From positions 1 to 40,699 of the forward strand of contig URSA01000020.1 in assembly GCA_900550475.1 (NCBI GenBank): DNA of 40,699 nt. The letters are read 5' to 3'. Position numbers and translations under genes: made by a program. The notes beneath the pieces were generated by a model, which was not told the origin of the DNA, searched no databases, and worked only from the letters and a program-made list of their open reading frames with translations. Of the stretch, positions 24,444 to 32,280 are shown piece after piece (position 1 is the first letter of the stretch; the number at the start of each line of letters is the position of its first letter). This DNA comes from an uncultured Lachnospiraceae bacterium (GTDB lineage: Bacteria > Bacillota > Clostridia > Lachnospirales > Lachnospiraceae).

Positions 24444-24640
24444 TCAGATCCCAATTTTCTGCTTTTTAGGTTTACATAAGTCAATATAAAAGCGGGATTG
24501 TATCCTGACAGAAATTTTTCTCAATTTGGATCCCATTTTTTCGGGATTTGTGGGATCTGATAAAGCATTTTTCTTTGCATAGATACAATTTGACAAAATA
24601 TCAGGTCTTTTTGGCTTTGTTTTAAGGAAAATTGGGATCC
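24444..24640. repeat. Cluster of inverted GATCCCA motifs in the divergent spacer
   Basis: GATCCCAATTTTC (24447-24459) is the exact reverse complement of GAAAATTGGGATC (24627-24639), and TCAGATCCCA (24444-24453) of TGGGATCTGA (24551-24560). Another GGATCCCA lies at 24528-24535. The stretch of about 200 bases is AT-rich, lacks a convincing gene, and separates the divergent zinc-ribbon and Mrr-like genes. It could be a regulatory region or a degenerate small mobile repeat. Confidence 0.6.
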
Positions 24641-24685
24641 GGAAAACCATTTTTTTCTCAGGGGAGACAATCAAGGCTTGTGTTC

Positions 24686-24714
24686 TTGCGTTCTGCCCGA
24701 AAATGGTCTAATCT
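24686..24714 (+). promoter_or_regulatory. Promoter of the Mrr-like gene
   Basis: TTGCGT (24686-24691), 17 bases, TAATCT (24709-24714). Transcription would start close to the GGAGAG ribosome binding site (24736-24741). Confidence 0.5.
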
Positions 24715-24748
24715 TGAAAAAGAGATATTTATAACGGAGAGATACGGT

Positions 24749-25213
24749 ATGAAAGAATTATGGATGCAGAACGGTGGGATGATCGCATGGATTGCCGTGG
24801 GAGCGGTCGGTGTCGGAGTGGTGGCGGCACTTTTTGTGTGGCTGTGGAGACGGAGACCCGGACATCTGATCGTGGATGAGATGGAAGGGCATGAGTTCGA
24901 GCGCTTTTGCGCGGATCTGCTGCGGGAAAAAGGTTTTCTGGAGGTGGAGCTTACAGGAGCAAGCCGGGACTATGGGGTCGATATTCTGGCGGAGAAAGAC
25001 GGCATCACCTACGCGATACAGTGCAAATGCTATGCATCTCCGGTAGGGGTTGCGGCGGTGCAGGAGACCTATGCGGGAAAGGATTACTATGACCGTATGG
25101 TCGGCGCAATACTGACAAACCAGTATTTTACCGCGCCGGCCACGGATATGGCAAAGAAGCTGAAGGTGATGCTTTGGGACAGGGGATATCTGGAAGAGTG
25201 GCTGGAGGAGTAA
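24749..25213 (+). CDS. Membrane-anchored Mrr-like restriction endonuclease family protein
   Basis: A 154-residue protein with one N-terminal membrane segment (about residues 12-32) followed by WRRRRPGH-like basic residues and a compact Mrr-type nuclease domain. The core reads GHEFERFCADLLREKGF, GASRDYGVDILAE and IQCKCY, giving the PD-(D/E)XK variant D...QxK with the family's helix-1 Glu. Mrr-family domains cleave DNA, often modified DNA; single-TM versions are widespread in Firmicutes and their role is unproven. ATG 24749 has GGAGAG 8 bases upstream; the frame is open to 24632 but the extra part is not convincing. It stands alone between convergent and divergent neighbours. Confidence 0.88.
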   Translation: MKELWMQNGGMIAWIAVGAVGVGVVAALFVWLWRRRPGHLIVDEMEGHEFERFCADLLREKGFLEVELTGASRDYGVDILAEKDGITYAIQCKCYASPVGVAAVQETYAGKDYYDRMVGAILTNQYFTAPATDMAKKLKVMLWDRGYLEEWLEE

Positions 25214-25254
25214 GGAAACCCTATCCCTCAAAGCAGCAGGACGATTTCACGGAC

Positions 25255-27090
25255 TCAGGGCAGTGTGTTTGCAAGTGCTTCGGACAGGGTGGTGAAGTCG
25301 GAGGGGCGCTGCTCTAAGAAAAAGGTGTGGAATTTCATATCGCTGTAAGAATCGCCCCACTGTGTGCGGGCGTTTTCTTTTAGCTGGAGGATCATCAGGT
25401 AGCCGACGTAGTATTTCAGGTAGTTGGTAGGCTCCTCTGCGATGTAGTCGTAGATGCTGCGCGTGGTGTTGGGATCGCTGATCCCAAAGGAGGACAGAAC
25501 CTTGTGAACCTGTTCGTAACCTGCGTTGTCGTAGTGGATGGCGATATCCAGCAGGGCATACAGGCATAGCTGCATATCACGGTTTTGTTTTTCGAGGGCG
25601 TAGGCAAAGGCAGCGTCCGGGTCACCGTGTTCTGTCGCCAGCGTGGCGGCATAGTCATAGGCAGTAAACTCCACATAGACCGCCCAGCCCTCCTGATAGC
25701 CACCGTACCAGAGAATCTGGCGGATATTGTCTGCCTCGTTCTGTCTTGCCACAAGCTGCCCGTAGACGGATTGATAGAGATGCCCCGGGTAGCCTTCGTG
25801 GGCAAGGGTGGTGTATAATTCCAGACCCTCCGGAGTGCTTCTTTTATTAATATAGATGACATTGTTTTCCGTATCATCCAAAGGCGGCGTGAAGTAAAAG
25901 GCGGGCGCGGTGTATTTTTCCAGACTGGCGGATACCTCCTTTATGGCGACACCGGGGAGAGCGACGCCCTCCGACCTCGGGAAGGACGGGAAATCGGAGG
26001 ACATGCGGGTCTGCAGGTCGGTGAGCATTTCCTCCGGGGAATGGAGGGGAAAATGATCCTCCCGCACATAGTCGATCCACACCCCCACGGAATCCTCCCT
26101 TGAAGTGAGCAGGGTTTTGAAATCTTTGTATACCGCGTCAAAATGGGGATAGAGAAGCGCCTTCAACGCCTCCACGCTCATGCCGGATCCGGTGTTTTTT
26201 TCCACCAGCCATGCGTAGTAATCCCTGCCCTGAGGGAGTGCGCACAGCCCCTTTGGAGTGGAAGAACCGTCACCCATCAGCAGAAGGATGCCGTTTGACA
26301 GATTTTCGTAGGCGGGAAGCATGACGGTTTTTAAAAGCCTGTCATTTTCTGCGGCATATTTTTTTGCGTCCGCCTCCGTGATCGTGCCGGCATTCATCAG
26401 ATTCAGAATGCGCTCGGCAAAGGTGGTCTGGAGAAAATGCGTGCCGGCATCAAGCTCTGCGCCGGACATGATTTCGCTGCATTGGGTGCGAACCTTTTGC
26501 AGGGCGGTGTCCGCACAGGAAAGACCGGCGGTCTTCTTTTCCTGTTCATATAAAAGAAGAGAGGAAAAATATTGATCGGTCTGGCTGATGAGCGACAGGT
26601 AGTCCTCCACATCCTTTGCGGTGCGGAAGGTATACTCCGCAAACAGGATGGGAAGCTGTGACTGCATGCCGGAGGAGGGAGACAGGGGCTCCTCGTAGTA
26701 GGAAAAGGCATTCCCTGTACGGCTGTGCTCCAGATAGCGGGTGAGCAGGGCGTAGGTGTATTGCCGGGAAGAATCCAGTTTTCCGGCGTGAACAGAATCC
26801 AGCTGTGCTATGTAATCTTCCAGTATGGCTTCGGAGGCCTCCCTTGCATCCGGCGAGTAGCCGGGAAGGGCGGCTTGTTCCTCCGAAATACCGTAATTTT
26901 CGGGATATGCAAGGGTGTAATGAAGATTCAGGGTATTGCCGGACAACTCCTCGCGGAAGATGGCTGTGGTGAGTTCGTCAAATTTACGGGTGTCCCTGCC
27001 GGAGGAAAAGAGAAGCGCGGTGATCAGACCAAGCGCCGGAAGCAGCAGATACACCGGCACCATTTTTTTATTCAGGAGATATTTTTTCAT
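25255..27090 (-). CDS. DUF885 family metallopeptidase-like, membrane-anchored or secreted
   Basis: A 611-residue DUF885 protein. The start at 27090 (MKKYLLNKKMVPVYLLLPAL) gives a typical basic-plus-hydrophobic export segment (about 1-30); the further upstream ATG at 27138 lacks a binding site. The zinc-type motif HEGYPGH lies at about residues 431-437 in LAHEGYPGHLYQS, and a second conserved region GWAVYVE about 40 residues later may supply the third ligand. DUF885 proteins are presumed peptidases acting outside the membrane; substrate unknown. It is convergent with the Mrr-like gene and divergent from the transketolase genes. Confidence 0.88.
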   Translation of the reverse strand: MKKYLLNKKMVPVYLLLPALGLITALLFSSGRDTRKFDELTTAIFREELSGNTLNLHYTLAYPENYGISEEQAALPGYSPDAREASEAILEDYIAQLDSVHAGKLDSSRQYTYALLTRYLEHSRTGNAFSYYEEPLSPSSGMQSQLPILFAEYTFRTAKDVEDYLSLISQTDQYFSSLLLYEQEKKTAGLSCADTALQKVRTQCSEIMSGAELDAGTHFLQTTFAERILNLMNAGTITEADAKKYAAENDRLLKTVMLPAYENLSNGILLLMGDGSSTPKGLCALPQGRDYYAWLVEKNTGSGMSVEALKALLYPHFDAVYKDFKTLLTSREDSVGVWIDYVREDHFPLHSPEEMLTDLQTRMSSDFPSFPRSEGVALPGVAIKEVSASLEKYTAPAFYFTPPLDDTENNVIYINKRSTPEGLELYTTLAHEGYPGHLYQSVYGQLVARQNEADNIRQILWYGGYQEGWAVYVEFTAYDYAATLATEHGDPDAAFAYALEKQNRDMQLCLYALLDIAIHYDNAGYEQVHKVLSSFGISDPNTTRSIYDYIAEEPTNYLKYYVGYLMILQLKENARTQWGDSYSDMKFHTFFLEQRPSDFTTLSEALANTLP

Positions 27091-27216
27091 GGAAAAATCC
27101 GATTTTTTTATATGTATATGCCGCTGTGCAGAGAACATGAAATCTTTATCCGGGCAGGGAAATCTCTATGGACGAAAGAGGGAAAATATGCTAGAGTAAA
27201 AGCGGCAAGGAAAGTG

Positions 27217-27232
27217 AACGGCGCGGGCCGTT
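27217..27232 (+). other. Short hairpin before the transketolase start
   Basis: AACGGC/GCCGTT with a four-base loop followed by TTTTC, 20 bases before the start codon. Too short to be confident of a function. No clear promoter hexamers were found in 27139-27216. Confidence 0.35.
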
Positions 27233-27251
27233 TTCAAATAAAAGGAAAGGC

Positions 27252-28106
27252 ATGGGTATCAAAATGAAAAATTTGGAACTGCAAAAGATGGCGAATGAAG
27301 TTCGCAAGGGCATTGTTACCGCAGTTCACGGAGCGAAGGCGGGACATCCCGGCGGATCTCTGTCGGCGGCTGACATGTTTACATTCCTGTATTTTGAGGA
27401 AATGAACATTGATCCGCAGAATCCGGACAAGGAGGATCGGGACCGCTTTGTGCTCTCCAAGGGACATACGGCGCCCGGACTGTATTCGGCGCTGGCACAC
27501 AGGGGATTTTTCCCGGTGGAGGATCTTCCCACACTTCGTCACCTTGGCTCCTATCTGCAGGGACATCCCTGCATCCATATTCCGGGCGTTGATATGTCCT
27601 CCGGTTCTTTGGGACAGGGCATTTCCGCAGCCGTAGGAATGGCTTTGGGCGCAAAGATGGACAACAAGGACTTCAGAGTTTACACCCTTTTAGGTGACGG
27701 CGAGCTGGAGGAAGGTCAGGTCTGGGAGGCAGCCATGTTTGCCGGACACAGAAAGCTTGACAACCTCTGCGTGATCGTGGACAACAACAATCTGCAGATC
27801 GACGGTACGCTGGATCAGGTATGTTCCCCGTATCCGATCGATAAGAAATTTGAGGCATTCAATTTCTATGTGATCAACATTGATGCCCATGATTTCAACC
27901 AGATCAGAAGCGCACTGACCGAGGCGAAGGAGATGAAGGGCAGACCGACCTGCATCGTGATGCACAGCGTGAAGGGTAAGGGCGTGTCTTTCATGGAAAA
28001 TAATGTGGACTGGCATGGAAAAGCGCCCAACGACGAGGAGTACGCAATCGCCATGGCAGATCTTGAGAAAATCGGCGAAGAGCTTGAGAAGGCAGGTGAA
28101 GAATAA
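27252..28106 (+). CDS. Transketolase, N-terminal subunit
   Basis: A 284-residue protein equal to the thiamine-diphosphate-binding half of transketolase. AGHPGGSLSAADMFTFLYF, the KGHTAPGLYSALA block and the cofactor motif GDGELEEGQVWEAAMFAGH...DNNN (residues about 143-180) are intact. With the C-terminal subunit it transfers two-carbon units in the non-oxidative pentose phosphate pathway. Split transketolases are common in Clostridia. AAAGGA lies 5 bases before ATG 27252. Its stop overlaps the next start (TAATG). Confidence 0.95.
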   Translation: MGIKMKNLELQKMANEVRKGIVTAVHGAKAGHPGGSLSAADMFTFLYFEEMNIDPQNPDKEDRDRFVLSKGHTAPGLYSALAHRGFFPVEDLPTLRHLGSYLQGHPCIHIPGVDMSSGSLGQGISAAVGMALGAKMDNKDFRVYTLLGDGELEEGQVWEAAMFAGHRKLDNLCVIVDNNNLQIDGTLDQVCSPYPIDKKFEAFNFYVINIDAHDFNQIRSALTEAKEMKGRPTCIVMHSVKGKGVSFMENNVDWHGKAPNDEEYAIAMADLEKIGEELEKAGEE

Positions 28107-29047
28107 TGGCAGATGTAAAGAAAATCGCAACCCGTGAGAGTTACGGCAATGCCCTGAAAGAGCTTGCCGAGGAGTTCCCAAATCTGGTCGTGCTGGATGC
28201 GGATCTGGCAGCGGCAACCAAGACGGGTATTTTCAAAAAAGCATATCCCGACAGACATATTGACTGCGGTATTGCAGAGTGCAACATGGTGGGTATTGCG
28301 GCAGGTCTGGCAACCGTGGGTAAGATTCCCTTTGTAAGCTCCTTTGCCATGTTTGCAGCAGGTCGTGCTTTCGAGCAGGTACGCAATTCCGTGGGCTATC
28401 CTCACCTGAATGTGAAGATTGGTGCGACCCATGCGGGCATCTCCGTAGGCGAGGACGGTGCAACACACCAGTGTAACGAGGATCTGGCGCTGATGCGCAC
28501 AATTCCCGGTATGGTGGTAATGTGTCCTTCTGATGATGTGGAGGCCCGCGCGGCAGTCCGTGCAGCGCTGGAGTATGAAGGTCCCGTTTATCTGCGTTTC
28601 GGACGCGCAGCCGTGCCGGTTATTAATGACAGACCGGATTATCACTTTGAGATCGGCAAGGGAACCGTAGTCAGGGAAGGCACCGATGTGACCATCGTGG
28701 CTACCGGCATCTGTGTGGATTCCGCACTGGGAGCAGCGGCTCTGCTGGAGGAGGAAGGCATCCACGCTGAGGTAATCAATATCTGCACCATCAAGCCTCT
28801 GGATGAGGAGCTGATCGTGGCAAGCGCAAAGAAGACAGGAAAGGTTGTGACCGTGGAGGAGCATTCCGTGATCGGCGGTCTGGGCAGCGCGGTATGTGAT
28901 GCGCTTTGCAAGAGCTATCCTGTTCCGGTATGCAAGGTGGGCATGCAGGATGTATTCGGTGAATCCGGCTCGGCAGCAGCCCTGATTGAGAAGTACGGAC
29001 TTGACGCAAAGGGCGTATGCAAGTCTGTGAAAGAATTTTTGAAATAA
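28106..29047 (+). CDS. Transketolase, C-terminal subunit
   Basis: A 313-residue protein forming the pyrimidine-binding and C-terminal domains of transketolase. The catalytic-type Glu lies in DCGIAECNMVGIAAGLA, followed by FAMFAAGRAFEQVRNS, and the C-terminal domain contains VTVEEHSVIGGLGSAV. Coupled to the N-terminal subunit through a one-base stop/start overlap, which favours equal synthesis of the two halves. Confidence 0.95.
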   Translation: MADVKKIATRESYGNALKELAEEFPNLVVLDADLAAATKTGIFKKAYPDRHIDCGIAECNMVGIAAGLATVGKIPFVSSFAMFAAGRAFEQVRNSVGYPHLNVKIGATHAGISVGEDGATHQCNEDLALMRTIPGMVVMCPSDDVEARAAVRAALEYEGPVYLRFGRAAVPVINDRPDYHFEIGKGTVVREGTDVTIVATGICVDSALGAAALLEEEGIHAEVINICTIKPLDEELIVASAKKTGKVVTVEEHSVIGGLGSAVCDALCKSYPVPVCKVGMQDVFGESGSAAALIEKYGLDAKGVCKSVKEFLK

Positions 29048-29065
29048 CATTGAAATTTTTTCCAT

Positions 29066-29122
29066 AAAACCTCTCTCTTTGATCGTATCCTATACACAGG
29101 ACAGACAAAGAGGGAGGTTTTT
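29066..29122 (+). terminator. Long hairpin: transketolase terminator that also covers the serpin ribosome binding site
   Basis: A 16-base arm (29066-29081) pairs with 29106-29121 with a single G-T wobble, followed by T118-T122 of the same stretch. The outer AAAACC/GGTTTT gives a bidirectional terminator look. The right arm contains GGGAGG (29112-29117), the serpin ribosome binding site 10 bases before its ATG, so folding would hide it. Confidence 0.75.
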
Positions 29123-29127
29123 ATATT

Positions 29128-30447
29128 ATGAAAAAAGGGATTGCATTGTTTCTTACGGTATGTATGCTGGCAGGAGTGACCGGGTGTGGGGACAGCGGAC
29201 AGAAAAAGGGAGAGGCGGAGCACCCGGTATACTCTGCTTCTATGGCGGCACAGGATTATGTAAAAGAAAATCCTTCGGCGGAGGAGAACAGACCGGGAAA
29301 TCCGGGGGATGCGTTGGAGACAGAACAGATGAGGGACGGGATCAACAAATTTGCATTTCATATGTATGAGCAGGCGGAGAATGGCGAGAACATGTTTTTC
29401 TCCCCGTACAGTCTTTGCAGTGCTCTTGCCATGCTGAATGTGGCGGCGGACGATGTCACGGAGGAAGAACTGGAGCAGATGCTGGGAATCACGGACGCGG
29501 ACGAGTGGAACCGGGAGATGAAGGCATATCTGGAGAAAAAATGGTCGGACGACACCTATGTCCTGACGGCAAACTCCCTGTGGATGCAAAAGGATTACGA
29601 GTGGGCGGAGAACGTAAAGACAGATGTTTTGCAGCCTTTGGGATATTTTTACAACAGCGAGCTGTACGAGACGGACTTTCAAGGGGATCCGGACACGGCA
29701 AAGAACGGAATCAACGGCTGGGTAAAGGAGCACACCAAGGGAATGATTCCTGAGATCATAAGCCAAGTTCCCGATGATACGGTGCTCGCGCTTTTAAATG
29801 CAGTTTATTTTGAAGGAAAGTGGGAAATTCCATTTGTGGAGGATGATACCTACGAGCAGACCTTCTACGGGACTTCCGGGGAAAAGCAGACAGAAATGAT
29901 GCACATGAGTGGAGAACACTTCCGTTATGCCGAGTATAACGGTATCACGGGAATTTCGATCCCGTATAAGGATTCTTCCGTTGTGATGAAGGTATATCTG
30001 CCGACTGTGGGAACGGAGACGCCGGGCGAATGGTTCGGCTCCATGAGCGACGAGGAGAGACAGGCGCTTCTGGATTGTCTGGACACGGCTTCTTATGAGA
30101 AGATTTCCAATCTGACGCTCCCGAAATTCACGTTGGAAAAAACGCTGGACAATCTCCCGGCACTTTTACAGCAGATGGGCATGGTATCGGCGTTCGGTGA
30201 GGGCGCGGACTTTGAAAAGCTGGGAAAAGATCTCTATGTGTCGGATGTGCTCCACAAGGCAAAAGTGATCGTAGATGAGCAGGGCACCAAGGCTGCTGCA
30301 GTGACTGCAATCAAGGTGGAAACGATGGCCGTTTTTGTGGAGGATGAGAGGATTGAATTTGTAGCGGACAGACCGTTTTTGTTCGTATTACAGGACACCG
30401 AGACAGGGATCGTGCTCTTTATGGGACAATTCAATACAGTGGAGTAG
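29128..30447 (+). CDS. Serpin family protease inhibitor, predicted lipoprotein
   Basis: A 439-residue serpin with a lipoprotein signal peptide (lipobox AGVTGC, Cys20). The serpin core begins near residue 70 (INKFAFHMYEQ, NMFFSPYSLCSALAML) and ends with the signature DRPFLFVLQDTETGIVLFMG. The hinge EQGTKAAAVTA (384-394) has the small residues needed for loop insertion, so it looks inhibitory. Counting 14 residues from the P15 Gly386 puts P1-P1' at Met400-Ala401, as in inhibitors of elastase-type proteases. It would sit on the outer cell surface and could protect against host or gut proteases (inference). Translation may be limited by the upstream hairpin. Confidence 0.93.
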   Translation: MKKGIALFLTVCMLAGVTGCGDSGQKKGEAEHPVYSASMAAQDYVKENPSAEENRPGNPGDALETEQMRDGINKFAFHMYEQAENGENMFFSPYSLCSALAMLNVAADDVTEEELEQMLGITDADEWNREMKAYLEKKWSDDTYVLTANSLWMQKDYEWAENVKTDVLQPLGYFYNSELYETDFQGDPDTAKNGINGWVKEHTKGMIPEIISQVPDDTVLALLNAVYFEGKWEIPFVEDDTYEQTFYGTSGEKQTEMMHMSGEHFRYAEYNGITGISIPYKDSSVVMKVYLPTVGTETPGEWFGSMSDEERQALLDCLDTASYEKISNLTLPKFTLEKTLDNLPALLQQMGMVSAFGEGADFEKLGKDLYVSDVLHKAKVIVDEQGTKAAAVTAIKVETMAVFVEDERIEFVADRPFLFVLQDTETGIVLFMGQFNTVE

Positions 30448-30453
30448 ACAGGC

Positions 30454-30556
30454 GTAACAGCTCAGCACGCGCCATTCGCAAAGTCGCGTTAAAACGCTTT
30501 CCGTCACTTCGTGACTGCCTTTGCACATGAATCGGTGTCCGTGGCTGAACTGTTAC
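30454..30556 (+). repeat. 103-bp palindromic element with internal hairpins
   Basis: Outer arms GTAACAGCTCAGC (30454-30466) and GCTGAACTGTTAC (30544-30556) match in 12 of 13 positions. Between them lie GCGTT/AACGC (30486-30497) and GTCAC/GTGAC with a TTC loop (30503-30515). An ATTTTTTTG tract follows. It may serve as the serpin terminator, but the organisation looks like a dispersed palindromic repeat or a structured RNA. Confidence 0.65.
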
Positions 30557-30608
30557 ATTTTTTTGTGAAAAATGCGTGAAAAGACTACCTTTTCCGAGGA
30601 ATATAGAT

Positions 30609-30614
30609 TATAAT
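30609..30614 (+). promoter_or_regulatory. -10 element before the PpiC-like gene
   Basis: TATAAT in the context GATTATAATGG. No convincing -35 hexamer lies 16-18 bases upstream (TACCTT is the best). Confidence 0.45.
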
Positions 30615-30668
30615 GGAAAGGCATGCGGCGTTTGGCTTTGTGGGAGGAACGAAAAAGGAGAAAGCCGC

Positions 30669-30689
30669 ATGAGGAAAAGGAAGGAGTAA
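30669..30689 (+). CDS. Possible six-codon leader peptide MRKRKE
   Basis: ATG at 30669 follows AAGGAG by 9 bases, is followed by AGG AAA AGG AAG GAG and stops with TAA, 4 bases before the start of the PpiC-like gene. Its last codons form that gene's ribosome binding site. It may be translated, coupling the two, or may be chance in a purine-rich leader. Confidence 0.25.
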   Translation: MRKRKE

Positions 30690-30693
30690 CCCT

Positions 30694-32205
30694 ATGTCAG
30701 AGAAAGAAACATCACAAAAAGAATCGTCTCAGGGCATCGTGACCCGGTACGATAAAAAAATGCAGAAAAGAAGGGAACAGGAGCTGAAAGCGCAGCGTGA
30801 GAAGAAGATCAGCCGCATCGTAGGTATTGCGGTGCTGGTTGTGATCGTGGCGGCACTGGTATCCATTCCCGTGAAGCAGTATATTGCCAAGCATTCAACC
30901 TACATCACGGTGGGCGGACATGATATCACAAAAGTAGAGTTTGATTACTACTACAACGTTGCCAGCGCAGAGTACATCAACACCTATGGCACTTATCTGT
31001 CCTACATGGGACTGAACACCAGCGGGGATTTTGCTTCTCAGGCGTACAGTACGGAGATGAGCTGGAAGGATTATTTTGAGCAGCTTGCGGTGGACAGCAT
31101 CCGCCAGAACAAGGCGCTTTTGGACGCCGCAAAGGCAGCAGGCTTTACCCATGATGCAACGGCTGAGTATGAGAACTTTACGCAGGCATTGAAGGATGCT
31201 GCCGCAGAGGCAGGCATGTCCCTTTCCAAGTATTACAAGACGACCTTCGGCGCATATGCGACGGCTTCCCAGTTGAAGCCCTATATTGAAGAGGGTTATG
31301 TGGCATCCGCATATTATCAGTCGGTTGCCGATTCCAAGGAGCCCACAGAGGCAGAGATCAAGGCTTACTACGACGAGAATACGGCAAACTATGACAGCGT
31401 GGACTACAAGCTGACGGAGATTGCAGCCGAGGTTCCGGAGGCACAGACCGTTACCGATGCAGACGGAAAAGAGACCACGGTTGAGCCCACAGAGGCACAG
31501 ATCCAGTCGGCAATGGATAAGGCGAAGGAGCAGGCAGATGCCGCTCTGGAGGAGATCGCAGACAAGGGCGAGGCAAAGACCGGCATGCTGCAGAGCGCTG
31601 TTTCCTCCAAGTACAGAGAATGGCTGTTTGATGATGCGAGACAGGAAGGTGACACGACTGTCATTGAAGATACGGATAACCACAAGTATTATGTACTGCA
31701 GTTTGACAAGAGATATCTGGATGAGGCATTGTCAGCCAGCATAAGAGCCATTATGACAACCACCGGCAACGGTGATGAGATTCTGGCAGAGTGGACAAAT
31801 GCCGGCGGCACCGAGGATGCTTTCATCAGTCTGGTGGAGAAGTACAGCGAGGATACCTACACCAACACAAAGGGAGGTCTCTATGAGGAGCTGACCGCCT
31901 CCACACTGGACAGCAGCCTTGCAGACTGGATCTTTGCAGAGGACCGCAAGGCGGGCGATACGACCACAATTACGGAAAGTGATGCGGTGTATGTGATGTA
32001 CTATGTGGGAGAAGGACGTCCCGAGTGGCAGGTTAAAATCGCAGGTACACTGCTGAGTGAAACCATGGGCAACTATCTCGACGAGCTGAAAAATGCCTGC
32101 GAGGTGTCGGATCCCAAGGGACATCTGGTATACCTGAAGGTGCAGGCATCCAAGGAGACCGCGACGGAAACGGAGAGCGGGGAAACAACAGGCGCAAACG
32201 AGTAA
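30694..32205 (+). CDS. Membrane-anchored parvulin-type peptidyl-prolyl isomerase/SurA-PrsA-like foldase
   Basis: A 503-residue protein with a charged cytoplasmic N-terminus, one membrane segment (about 41-60) and an extracellular chaperone part. Residues about 70-225 resemble the SurA-type N-terminal region; the parvulin-like domain (about 345-450) contains WTNAGGTEDAFISLVEKYSED, the GGLYEEL segment and WIFAEDRKAGDTTTI. It would assist folding of exported proteins, like PrsA, but is anchored by a transmembrane helix instead of a lipid. AAGGAG precedes the ATG. The tail is Glu/Thr-rich. It precedes the HtrA-like gene, which fits a quality-control pair. Confidence 0.87.
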   Translation: MSEKETSQKESSQGIVTRYDKKMQKRREQELKAQREKKISRIVGIAVLVVIVAALVSIPVKQYIAKHSTYITVGGHDITKVEFDYYYNVASAEYINTYGTYLSYMGLNTSGDFASQAYSTEMSWKDYFEQLAVDSIRQNKALLDAAKAAGFTHDATAEYENFTQALKDAAAEAGMSLSKYYKTTFGAYATASQLKPYIEEGYVASAYYQSVADSKEPTEAEIKAYYDENTANYDSVDYKLTEIAAEVPEAQTVTDADGKETTVEPTEAQIQSAMDKAKEQADAALEEIADKGEAKTGMLQSAVSSKYREWLFDDARQEGDTTVIEDTDNHKYYVLQFDKRYLDEALSASIRAIMTTTGNGDEILAEWTNAGGTEDAFISLVEKYSEDTYTNTKGGLYEELTASTLDSSLADWIFAEDRKAGDTTTITESDAVYVMYYVGEGRPEWQVKIAGTLLSETMGNYLDELKNACEVSDPKGHLVYLKVQASKETATETESGETTGANE

Positions 32206-32221
32206 GAGTATGTAAGACAAC

Positions 32222-32257
32222 ACACCGGATGCAGACGCAACAACTGTGTCCGGTGTT
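32222..32257 (+). terminator. Hairpin after the PpiC-like gene, probable (attenuating) terminator
   Basis: ACACCGGA (32222-32229) pairs with TCCGGTGT (32249-32256), 19-base loop, followed by TTGTGTT. The T-run is short, so partial read-through into the HtrA-like gene is likely. Confidence 0.55.
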
Positions 32258-32280
32258 TGTGTTAATGGAGGAGAACGGTC

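Noticed and set aside
24632..24748. N-terminal extension of the Mrr-like protein in the open frame
   Set aside because: The extension lies within the repeat-rich spacer, overlaps the predicted promoter and has no binding site, whereas ATG 24749 has GGAGAG at good spacing.
27139..27251. Possible promoter for the transketolase operon (TATGCT around 27187)
   Set aside because: No -35 partner and a poor -10; not strong enough to list as a feature.
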